Origin: Actinomycetes bacterium
GTDB taxonomy: Bacteria > Actinomycetota > Acidimicrobiia > Acidimicrobiales > Microtrichaceae
Direction of reading: 5' to 3'
DNA length: 64,000 nucleotides
NCBI GenBank assembly: GCA_023434535.1
Contig: JAEYSR010000171.1
Location: 1-64,000 of the forward strand
Shown: positions 50,381 to 57,766 of the stretch, piece by piece
Position numbering within the stretch: the first letter of the stretch is position 1
Layout of the letters: each line of letters opens with the position of its first letter
The notes under the pieces: model-generated
Databases searched by the model: none
Told to the model about the DNA's origin: nothing
What the model saw: only the letters and a program-made list of their open reading frames with translations
Program-made: the position numbers and the translations under genes

Positions 50381-52018
50381 ATGAGTGCGCAGCTGGTCGC
50401 CCGCGAGCTGACCGCCGAGCACGGACCGAGGACCCTCTTCACCGGGGTGGACCTCATCGTCGCGCCGGGGTCGGTGACCGGGCTCGTCGGTCCCAACGGA
50501 GCGGGCAAGTCGACGCTGCTGCGCATCCTCGCCGGAGCGGAGCGGCCGGGGGCCGGCGACGTCGTGCTGCAACCGCCCGAGGCGACGGTCGGCCTGCTCC
50601 CCCAGGAGACCGAGCGGCTGGCTGGGGAGTCCGTCGATGCCTTCCTGGCCCGTCGAACGGGTGTGACCTCGGCGCAGTCCGAGCTCGATGAGGCGACCAC
50701 CGCTCTCGCCGACGGCGCGGACGGTGCCGACGACCGCTACAGCGTCGCCCTGGAGCGCTGGCTCGCCCTCGGCGGAGCGGACCTGGACGCCCGGATCCCC
50801 CAGGTGGCGGCGGACATCGGGCTCGACGTCGACCGGGACCAGCCGATGTCGACCCTGTCGGGAGGTCAGGCCGCCCGAGCCGGTCTGGCCTCGCTCCTGC
50901 TCAGTCGCTTCGACGTGCTGCTCCTCGACGAACCCACGAACGACCTGGACCTGGCCGGGCTCGAGCGGCTCGAGCGATTCGTGGCGGAGACCGACAGCGG
51001 GATCGTCGTCGTCAGCCACGACCGCGAGTTCCTGACCCGCACCGTCACCCAGGTGCTGGAGCTCGACCGCCACCAGGGCTCGTGGCACCTCTACGGCGGC
51101 GGGTACGAGTCCTACCTGACCGAGCGCGAGCGGGCCCGGGTCCACGCGCGGGAGCGGTACGAGGAGTACGAGGAGACCGTCAGCACGCTCACGGAGCGGG
51201 CCCGGACCCAGCGGGCCTGGGCCGACAAGGGCGCCGGGGCCGCCCGACGGGATCGCTCGGAGCGCGACAAGTTCATCCGCCACCACAACGTCGCGACCTC
51301 GGAGCAGCTGGCGGCCAAGGCCAGGAGGACGGAGAAGGCGATCGAGCGGATCGAGGCGGTCGAGGAGCCCCGCAAGGAGTGGGAGCTGCAGTTCTCGATC
51401 TCCGGGGCACCTCCCTCGGGCCAGGTGGTGGCCACGACCTCGGGGGCCGTGGTGCGCCGGGGCGGGTTCCAGCTGGGACCGGTGTCGATCCAGGTCGATC
51501 GCGGCGACCGCATCGCGATCACGGGGCCCAACGGGGCGGGCAAGTCGACGCTGCTCGGTCTGCTGCTCGGCCGGATCTCTCCCGACGAGGGCTCCGCATC
51601 GCTCGGCGCATCGGTCCACGTCGGCGAGATCGACCAGGCGAGGGCGGCCTTCGAGGACGACAGGACCCTGCTCGAGTCGTTCGGGGATCGTGTTCCCGAC
51701 ATGCCGACCTCCGACGTCCGCACCCTGCTCGCCAAGTTCGGGCTCGGCGGCGAGCAGGTCGGACGCCCTGCGAGCGGCCTGTCGCCCGGCGAGCGCACCC
51801 GCGCCGCCCTCGCCCTGCTGCAGGCCCGCGGCACGAACGTGCTGGTGCTCGACGAGCCGACCAACCACCTCGATCTCCCTGCGATCGAGCAGCTGGAGCA
51901 GGCGCTCGAGTCCTTCGACGGCACGTTGCTGCTGGTGAGCCACGATCGGCGCCTGCTGGAGTCGGTGCGCACCGACCGGCGGCTGCTGGTGCTCGACGGT
52001 CAGGTCACCGAGGCGTGA
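50381..52018 (+). CDS. ABC-F family ATPase (ribosome-associated)
   Basis: This 545-residue soluble protein has two ABC ATPase domains and no membrane segment. Domain 1: GPNGAGKSTLLRIL, LSGGQAARAGLASLLL, VLLLDEPTNDLDL. The charged helical linker (about 230-330, RARVHARERYEEYEETVSTL to KAIERIEAVEEP) is the P-site tRNA-interaction motif of ABC-F. Domain 2: GPNGAGKSTLLGLL, LSPGERTRAALALL, VLVLDEPTNHLDLPAIEQLEQAL. It may clear stalled ribosomes or give antibiotic protection; which is not decidable. Its 3' end overlaps the convergent GNAT gene by 14 bp. Confidence 0.94.
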   Translation: MSAQLVARELTAEHGPRTLFTGVDLIVAPGSVTGLVGPNGAGKSTLLRILAGAERPGAGDVVLQPPEATVGLLPQETERLAGESVDAFLARRTGVTSAQSELDEATTALADGADGADDRYSVALERWLALGGADLDARIPQVAADIGLDVDRDQPMSTLSGGQAARAGLASLLLSRFDVLLLDEPTNDLDLAGLERLERFVAETDSGIVVVSHDREFLTRTVTQVLELDRHQGSWHLYGGGYESYLTERERARVHARERYEEYEETVSTLTERARTQRAWADKGAGAARRDRSERDKFIRHHNVATSEQLAAKARRTEKAIERIEAVEEPRKEWELQFSISGAPPSGQVVATTSGAVVRRGGFQLGPVSIQVDRGDRIAITGPNGAGKSTLLGLLLGRISPDEGSASLGASVHVGEIDQARAAFEDDRTLLESFGDRVPDMPTSDVRTLLAKFGLGGEQVGRPASGLSPGERTRAALALLQARGTNVLVLDEPTNHLDLPAIEQLEQALESFDGTLLLVSHDRRLLESVRTDRRLLVLDGQVTEA

Positions 52019-52637
52019 TCTCCCGCACGAACGTGAGGTTGAGCCCGTCGCCACCCCACTCCTGGAACCCGAGTCGGCGGTAGAAGGCGATCGCCGACGT
52101 GTTGGCCTCGCTGACGCCGAGGTGCACGCCCGGGCTCCCGAGCGCCGCCAGCTGGTCGACGAGGCGGTCGATGAGCCGACGCCCCAGCCCGAGGCCCTGG
52201 AGGTCGGGGAGCAGATCGATGTGCAGGTGCGACGGGTACCGCTCCAGCAGCTCGGGGTCGCCGCCCTCGGCGCCGTCGGCCTGGCTGCGGTCGTGGATCA
52301 GGTGCACGAGCAGCGCGTCCATGGTGTCGGGCGGGAACGAGTCGAGCGGGTAGCGCTCCCTGACCTCCGGCCAGTAGCGCTGCTCCGCCGCTGCATGGAA
52401 CGCGGCGCTGTCGAGCGCCCCGAGCACGTAGCCCCGCGGCGGCGCGTCGTCGATCGCCACGACCGACGCCAGCTCCGGCGCCAGGACGAGGTACGGCATG
52501 CACCAGATGGTCCCGACCAGGTCGCCATCGGTGAACACCTCGGACGCATCGCCGCCGGCGTGGCCGGTCCGGAGGCACACCTCCATGAGCGCCGGCTCGT
52601 CGCCGGGACGGAACGGGCGGATCTCGGCGGTGCTCAC
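52005..52637 (-). CDS. GNAT-family N-acetyltransferase
   Basis: This 210-residue acetyltransferase starts IRPFRPGDEPALMEVCLRTGHAGG. Motif A is HLHIDLLPDLQGLGLGRRLIDRLVDQLAALGSPGVHLGVSEAN (acetyl-CoA loop QGLGLGRRL). Motif B is SAIAFYRRLGFQEWG. A long insertion with DTMDALLVHLIHDRSQ precedes motif A, as in GNATs related to O-GlcNAcase C-terminal domains. GTG at 52637 overlaps the stop of the upstream P-loop kinase gene, so the two are co-translated. Confidence 0.88.
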   Translation of the reverse strand: MSTAEIRPFRPGDEPALMEVCLRTGHAGGDASEVFTDGDLVGTIWCMPYLVLAPELASVVAIDDAPPRGYVLGALDSAAFHAAAEQRYWPEVRERYPLDSFPPDTMDALLVHLIHDRSQADGAEGGDPELLERYPSHLHIDLLPDLQGLGLGRRLIDRLVDQLAALGSPGVHLGVSEANTSAIAFYRRLGFQEWGGDGLNLTFVREITPR

Positions 52638-53206
52638 GTCCCTGCCACCTCGAGGGTCGGTCCTCGCTCGCTCCGGGACCCGACCTCGCGGAGGAGGAGC
52701 GGGACCTGGTCGTCGGTGCGGAGCCGGATCCGTTGGACGTGGTCGAGCGCCGGGTCCACCATCGCCGCCGAGTACCGGTCGCGGTAGACGGCGTGCCGGG
52801 TCCAGGACCACAGCACGATGTTCTGCTCGGGGTCGCGGCGCAGCAGGTTCGTCCAGTGCTCCCGGTTCCCGTTCCAGAGCTCCTCCCTGGTGGCCACCCG
52901 CCGCAGGGTCCGTCGAAGGACGCGGCCGGTGGCGACCAACCGTGGCAGGTCCAGCCAGATGATCGTGTCGGCCCGTGCCCACACGAGGTCGCGCACGTCG
53001 GAGTAGTTGCCGTCGACCACCCACCCGTCGCCGGCGACGATCTCGCCGACCGTCGACCGGAACCCGTCGACGTCGGGGTGCGTCCAGCCCGGCTGGTGGT
53101 ACACGGAGTCCAGCTCGACGGTCGGGACCCCGATCGCAGCGCCGAGCGCACGGGAGAAGGTCGACTTCCCGGCCCCCGGCACGCCGATGACGGACACCCG
53201 CTGCAT
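52634..53206 (-). CDS. P-loop nucleotide kinase-like protein (adenylate kinase/FlaR type)
   Basis: This 190-residue protein begins RVSVIGVPGAGKSTFSRALGAAIGVPTVELDSVYHQPGWTHPD, with Walker A GVPGAGKST and the base-specific DxxYHQPGW. Later come GDGWVVDGNYSDVRDLVWARADTIIWLDLPR and an Arg-rich lid (RVLRRTLRRVATREELWNGNREHW). This pattern is that of topology-modulation/adenylate-kinase-like proteins of unknown physiological substrate. The stop overlaps the GNAT start. The gene starts 11 nt after the serine hydrolase stop. Confidence 0.85.
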   Translation of the reverse strand: MQRVSVIGVPGAGKSTFSRALGAAIGVPTVELDSVYHQPGWTHPDVDGFRSTVGEIVAGDGWVVDGNYSDVRDLVWARADTIIWLDLPRLVATGRVLRRTLRRVATREELWNGNREHWTNLLRRDPEQNIVLWSWTRHAVYRDRYSAAMVDPALDHVQRIRLRTDDQVPLLLREVGSRSERGPTLEVAGT

Positions 53207-53217
53207 CGTCGACGACC

Positions 53218-54051
53218 TCAGGAGGCCAGCGAGCCGGCGACGGTCCGGGCGACCGCCTCCACCATGGGGACGCCGTCGGCGAGCGACGCCCACCCGTCGG
53301 TCAGGATCGCGATCGAGTACCCGCCGCCCCGGGGGTCCGCGACGTAGCCCACGGAGTTCACCCGCCAACCGCAGCAGGTGGAGTCGGCGAAGCCGTTCTT
53401 GTGCCCGACCTCCCACCCGGCGGGGACCCCGGCGCGGATGCCCCAGCGCTGGTCGTCGCGGATGTTGAGCATCTCCCACCACAGGAGCCCGCGCCGCAGC
53501 GGTTCCAGCATGTCGGTCTGCAGGATGCGGTGGACGAACGCCGCCTGGTCCTCCGCCGTCGTCGACGTCAGGCCCCACTTCGGCTCCGTCTCGACGGTCG
53601 ACCACAGACCCATCCGGTGACCCCAGGCGGAGACCCCACCGGCGCCGCCGAGGTTGCCCCACAGCGCGGACGCGGCCGCGTCGTCGGAGGCTCGGATCAT
53701 CGGGGTGATGCGATCCTGCTCCCACCGGGACACCGAGCGGCCCTGGTCCTGCGCACGCAGGTGCACCGCAGCGGCCAGCTCCAGCTTGACCACCGACGCG
53801 GTGGTCACGACCTGACCCTTCCTGAGGTGGTACCAGCAGCCGCTGCGGTCGTCGTAGACCGCCGCGGTCACGTGATGGGCGACTGCGCCGAACGCGTCGA
53901 GGTTGGCCTGGATCTCCGCGGTGAACGGATCCGCACGGCAGATCCCGGTGGGCGGTGCGGGCGGAGGCTTCGGCGGTTCGCAGGCGACGGCGACGATCAC
54001 AGCGCCGGCGAGGAGGAGGACCGCCGAGCGGCGGCGTCCACGGCGCCTCAC
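53218..54051 (-). CDS. Beta-lactamase-fold serine hydrolase lipoprotein
   Basis: This 277-residue secreted protein has an Arg-rich start and a lipoprotein signal ending in VAVAC (lipid Cys about 22), then a Pro-rich linker. The class A beta-lactamase/D-Ala-peptidase fold shows TTASVVKLELAAAV (Ser-x-x-Lys near residue 85), IRASDDAAASALW (SDN-like) and VGHKNGFADSTCCGWRV (KTG-like HKNG), then YVADPRGGGYSIAIL. The KTG-box substitution makes true beta-lactamase activity doubtful. The GTG at 54051 is chosen because the signal peptide follows directly; a TTG at 54060 overlaps the proA stop. Confidence 0.83.
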   Translation of the reverse strand: MRRRGRRRSAVLLLAGAVIVAVACEPPKPPPAPPTGICRADPFTAEIQANLDAFGAVAHHVTAAVYDDRSGCWYHLRKGQVVTTASVVKLELAAAVHLRAQDQGRSVSRWEQDRITPMIRASDDAAASALWGNLGGAGGVSAWGHRMGLWSTVETEPKWGLTSTTAEDQAAFVHRILQTDMLEPLRRGLLWWEMLNIRDDQRWGIRAGVPAGWEVGHKNGFADSTCCGWRVNSVGYVADPRGGGYSIAILTDGWASLADGVPMVEAVARTVAGSLAS

Positions 54052-54056
54052 CGCGT

Positions 54057-55304
54057 TCAACCCCGGGTCTGGCCGTCGCCGCGCACCACGTACTTGGCCG
54101 TCGTCAGCTGCTGCAGCCCCATGGGTCCCCGGGCGTGGAGCTTCTGGGTCGAGATCCCGATCTCCGCGCCGAACCCGAACTCCTCGCCGTCGACGAAGCG
54201 CGTCGAGGCGTTCAGGAGCACCGCAGCGGCGTCGACCTCGGCCAGGAACCGTTCGGCCGAGCGGACGTCGGTGGTGATGATGGCCTCGGAGTGCCCCGAC
54301 GAGTGGTCGTTGACGTGGGCGATCGCCTCGTCGAGGTGGTCGACGACCTTGACCGACAGCTTCAGGTCCAGGAACTCGGTGGCGTAGTCCTCCTCCGAGG
54401 CCTCCTCCATGCGCGGCACCAGCGCACGGGCCCGGGCGTCGCCGACCAGCTCGACGTCCGCGAGAGCGGCGTCGACCCGCGGCAGGAACTCGGTCGCCAC
54501 CTTGGCGTGGACCACGAGCGACTCCGCGGCGTTGCACACGGAGGGGCGCTGGGTCTTGGCGTTGACGAGGATCGACGTGGCGACGTCCAGATCGGCGTGC
54601 TCGTCGACGTACACGTGGCAGTTGCCGTCGCCGTCGATGACGAACGGCACCGAGGCGTGCTCCTTGATGGAGGCGATCAGCGACGCGCCGCCCCGCGGGA
54701 TGAGGCAGTCGATGAGCCCCTCCTGCTGCATGAACTCCACCGCGGCCTCGCGCGACGTGTCCTCGACCACGATCACCGAGTCCTCGGGCAGGCCCGTCTT
54801 GGCCACCGCTTCCCGGAGGACGCCGGCGATCGCCAGGTTGGAGTGGACCGCCGTGGAGGAGCCTCGCAGGAACGCGGCGTTGCCCGACTTCAGGCAGAGT
54901 CCGGCGGCGTCGGAGGTCACGTTCGGTCGACTCTCGTAGATGATCGCGACGACGCCGAGAGGCACCCGGACCCGGGAGATCCGCAGACCGTTGGGCCGCA
55001 CCCAGCCGTCGAGCACCTCCCCCACCGGGTCGGCCAGGCCGGCCACCTGCCGGAGGCCGGACGCCATGGCACCGATCCGCTGGTCGGTGAGGCGCAGCCG
55101 GTCGATCAGGCCGTCGCCGATCCCCGCCTCGATCGCCGCGGCCACGTCGACCGCGTTCGCCTCCAGGATCTCGTCCGCCCGCGACTCGAGGAGGTCCGCG
55201 GCCGCGAGCAGCGCCTCGTCCTTGACGGCGCTCGACGCTGTGGCGAGCACCCGGGACGCGGCCTTCGAACGGCGGGCGAGCTCCGGGATCGGGGTGACGA
55301 CCAT
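54057..55304 (-). CDS. proA: Gamma-glutamyl phosphate reductase
   Basis: This 415-residue ALDH-like enzyme makes glutamate semialdehyde for proline biosynthesis. Motifs are GVVAIIYESRPNVTSDAAGLCLKSGNAAFLRGSS, SVIVVEDTSREAAVEFM, the catalytic region KTQRPSVCNAAESLVVH with the active-site Cys, and STRFVDGEEFGFGAEIGISTQKLHARGPMGLQQLTTAKYVVRG. TAGCCT ends 6 nt before the ATG. No proB is in the window. The serine hydrolase gene follows within a few bases. Confidence 0.96.
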   Translation of the reverse strand: MVVTPIPELARRSKAASRVLATASSAVKDEALLAAADLLESRADEILEANAVDVAAAIEAGIGDGLIDRLRLTDQRIGAMASGLRQVAGLADPVGEVLDGWVRPNGLRISRVRVPLGVVAIIYESRPNVTSDAAGLCLKSGNAAFLRGSSTAVHSNLAIAGVLREAVAKTGLPEDSVIVVEDTSREAAVEFMQQEGLIDCLIPRGGASLIASIKEHASVPFVIDGDGNCHVYVDEHADLDVATSILVNAKTQRPSVCNAAESLVVHAKVATEFLPRVDAALADVELVGDARARALVPRMEEASEEDYATEFLDLKLSVKVVDHLDEAIAHVNDHSSGHSEAIITTDVRSAERFLAEVDAAAVLLNASTRFVDGEEFGFGAEIGISTQKLHARGPMGLQQLTTAKYVVRGDGQTRG

Positions 55305-55310
55305 CCCGGA

Positions 55311-55326
55311 AGGCTACCGATAGCCT
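55311..55326. promoter_or_regulatory. Back-to-back leaderless promoters of proA and the AAA ATPase gene
   Basis: TAGCCT on the minus strand (55311-55316) is 6 nt from the proA ATG, and TAGCCT on the plus strand (55321-55326) is 8 nt from the GTG at 55335. Together they form the palindrome GGCTA-CCGA-TAGCC. The two starts are only 30 bp apart, so the promoters face away from a shared core. Confidence 0.55.
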
Positions 55327-55334
55327 CCACCGCC

Positions 55335-56750
55335 GTGGGATCCGGACCTCTGGACGCCGTCGTGAGCGCCTTCGTGGACGAGGTCGGCATGGCGCTGGAG
55401 GAGGCGACCGGGGGTCTCGAGGGGATCGATCGGGGGCGGTTCACCGACGACGTGACGGTCGAGGCCCTGAACCTGACGACCGCCATGATCGACGCGGACG
55501 ACCGGCACACCGACGAGGAGCTGAACGCCCTGATCGACGCGTTCGGCCCCCGCATGCCCGACTCGCAGCTGATCCTCGCCACTCCGGAGACGCTGCGCGG
55601 CTCGTCGATGGTCGCCGGGCATCGCCGGTGGTTGGACGTCGAGTCCGAGCTGTTCGGCATCCTCGTCGACGCCGACCGGCGAGATGGCACGCAGCTGGCC
55701 GACCGCTACTACGAGCGTGCGCTGGACATCGCCCACGTCGTCGCGAGCCTGGACGTGATCCCGGCCCGGTCGGAGCTCGAGGCCATCTCGGCGCTGCGGA
55801 CCCGACTGCTCGACGGCCTGCGGAGCCGCGAGGCGCGACCGGCGGTCGACGGTCGACCTCCGGACTCGGCGCTGCAGCCGACCGAGCCGGAGCCCGAGCC
55901 CGACCTGCCGCCAAGACCGCTCGAGGAGCTGCTGGCCGAGCTCGACGACCTGGTCGGCCTGGTCGAGGTCAAGGCCCGGGTCCGGCTGGTCGCCGACTTC
56001 CTCCGCGTCCAGCAGCTCCGCGCCGAGCGGGGTCTGCCGACCGTGGACACGTCGCACCACCTCGTCTTCACCGGGAACCCGGGGACCGGCAAGACCACCG
56101 TGGCACGCCTGCTGGCCCAGATCTACCGGACCCTCGGCGTCGTCGAGCGCGGCCACCTGGTCGAGACGGATCGGTCGGGCCTGGTCGCCGGCTACGTCGG
56201 CCAGACCGCTCCCCTCGTCACGCAGCGCTTCGACGAGGCCGACGAGGGCATGCTGTTCATCGACGAGGCGTACACGCTGGCCCGGGGCAGCGAGAACGAC
56301 TTCGGCCGCGAGGCGATCGACCAGATCGTGAAGCTGATGGAGGACCGGCGCGACCGCGTGGTGCTGGTCGTGGCCGGCTACACCGACGAGATGGACCACC
56401 TCCTGTCGGCCAACCCGGGGCTGCGGTCGCGCTTCCCGACCGTCATCCACTTCCCCGACTACTCCACCGACGAGCTGGTCCGCATCGTCGACTCGATCGG
56501 CGAGCGCCAGCGGTACCGGCTGACCGACGACGCCCGGGCCAAGCTGCGCGACGTGCTCGACGCCACTCCCCGCGGCCAGGGATTCGGCAACGCCCGCATG
56601 GCCCGCAACCTGTTCGAGGCGGCCATCAACCACCACGCCAGCCGCATCATGGCGCTCGACGCCTCGCCGACGGAGGAGGACCTCACGACGCTGGTCGCCG
56701 CGGACCTGCCCGACCGCACCGACCCCGAGGACGCCGGAGTCGTCGGGTGA
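55335..56750 (+). CDS. CbbX/SpoVK-like AAA ATPase
   Basis: This 471-residue protein has a helical N-terminal region (about 1-210, VVSAFVDEVGMALEEATGG; EELLAELDDLVGLVEVKARVRLVADFLRVQQLRAERGL). A CbbX-type AAA domain follows: HHLVFTGNPGTGKTTVARLLAQ (Walker A near 247), GLVAGYVGQTAPLVTQRFDEADEGMLFIDEAYTL (Walker B near 305), and a C-terminal lid (GFGNARMARNLFEAAINHHASRI). The N-terminal EccA-like TPR of ESX systems is not evident. The GTG at 55335, 8 nt after TAGCCT, is chosen. Its stop overlaps the next gene, tying it to the two surface proteins downstream. Confidence 0.9.
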   Translation: MGSGPLDAVVSAFVDEVGMALEEATGGLEGIDRGRFTDDVTVEALNLTTAMIDADDRHTDEELNALIDAFGPRMPDSQLILATPETLRGSSMVAGHRRWLDVESELFGILVDADRRDGTQLADRYYERALDIAHVVASLDVIPARSELEAISALRTRLLDGLRSREARPAVDGRPPDSALQPTEPEPEPDLPPRPLEELLAELDDLVGLVEVKARVRLVADFLRVQQLRAERGLPTVDTSHHLVFTGNPGTGKTTVARLLAQIYRTLGVVERGHLVETDRSGLVAGYVGQTAPLVTQRFDEADEGMLFIDEAYTLARGSENDFGREAIDQIVKLMEDRRDRVVLVVAGYTDEMDHLLSANPGLRSRFPTVIHFPDYSTDELVRIVDSIGERQRYRLTDDARAKLRDVLDATPRGQGFGNARMARNLFEAAINHHASRIMALDASPTEEDLTTLVAADLPDRTDPEDAGVVG

Positions 56751-57766
56751 AGCGGCTGCTGGCCGCCGTCGCAGCCATCGCACTGATCGGTGGGGCGTGG
56801 TGGATCCGCCAGAACGTGATCGAGGGCGACGACGGCGGTGATGCCGGCGGCCAGCTCCGTCTGCTCTGCGGCACCGAGCTGGAGCAGGCGTGCCGTCGGC
56901 TCGCGGACGGCGACGAGTCGATCATGCTCCGGGTCGAGCCCGAGGGCACGACGGCCGACCGGCTCTCGTCCGCCGATGCCGAGGTCGACTTCGACGCCTG
57001 GCTCGCCGCGGGACCGTGGGCGCAGATCGTCGCCGACAACCGCCGGGTGGCAGGCCTCGAGGGCGACGTCCTGGGCGACACCGGCGCCGTGCTCGGCCGG
57101 TCGCCGGTGACGGTCGTCGGGCCCAGGGAGCGCGTCGCCGCCCTGGCCTCGCACTGCGGCGGGACCCTGACCTGGGTCTGCCTGGGCGACAGCTCGGGCC
57201 AGCAGTGGGCGTCGGTCGGAGGTCAGGCCGCCTGGGGCACCGTCAAGGCGGGCCTCGCGCCGCCCGACGGCGGAGCCGGGCTGGTGGCGCTCGACCAGGC
57301 CGTGGCGGATCGCACCGACCGGACCGACTGGGACGCGCTCGACCTCCAGGACGCCGAGCCGTGGCTCTCGCAGCTGGTCGGGGTGGCGTCGGTGGACCCC
57401 GACCCGCTCAACGTGCAGCTGACGCGACCCGGGTCCTTCAGCTTCTCCGCACCGCTGGAACAGGCGTCAGGCCCGCGGCTCGCCCAGGCCGCCAACGGGG
57501 GCCAGTACTCGCTCCTCTACCCTGAACCCATGGTCACGGCGGACGTCACCCTGACAGCAGCGGCGGGCCAGGACGTCGACGACCTGCTCGACCGTCTGGG
57601 GGCGGACCGCGTCGGCGACGAGCTCGCTGCGGACGGGTGGCAGGTCGATGGCCGGACTCCCGCCCGGGGTGTCGGCAGTGGCCCGGCCCTGCCGTCGGGA
57701 TCGCAGCTGACATCCGCAGGAGCGCTGCAAGCCCTGCGCGAGCAGTGGGAGGCGTTGCGCCCATGA
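56747..57766 (+). CDS. Membrane-anchored solute-binding-like protein
   Basis: This 339-residue protein has one N-terminal membrane segment (LLAAVAAIALIGGAWWI) and an acidic linker, then a periplasmic-binding-protein-like domain: LRLLCGTELEQACRRLADGDESIMLRVEPEGTTADRLSS, DFDAWLAAGPWAQIVADNRR, TWVCLGDSSGQQWASVGGQAAWGTVKAGLAPP. Four cysteines (two near LLCGTELEQAC, then HCGGTLTWVC) may pair. GTG at 56747 overlaps the AAA stop as GTGA, and its own stop overlaps the next ATG. This coupling suggests one complex with the AAA ATPase and the SBP-VWA lipoprotein. Confidence 0.75.
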   Translation: MKRLLAAVAAIALIGGAWWIRQNVIEGDDGGDAGGQLRLLCGTELEQACRRLADGDESIMLRVEPEGTTADRLSSADAEVDFDAWLAAGPWAQIVADNRRVAGLEGDVLGDTGAVLGRSPVTVVGPRERVAALASHCGGTLTWVCLGDSSGQQWASVGGQAAWGTVKAGLAPPDGGAGLVALDQAVADRTDRTDWDALDLQDAEPWLSQLVGVASVDPDPLNVQLTRPGSFSFSAPLEQASGPRLAQAANGGQYSLLYPEPMVTADVTLTAAAGQDVDDLLDRLGADRVGDELAADGWQVDGRTPARGVGSGPALPSGSQLTSAGALQALREQWEALRP

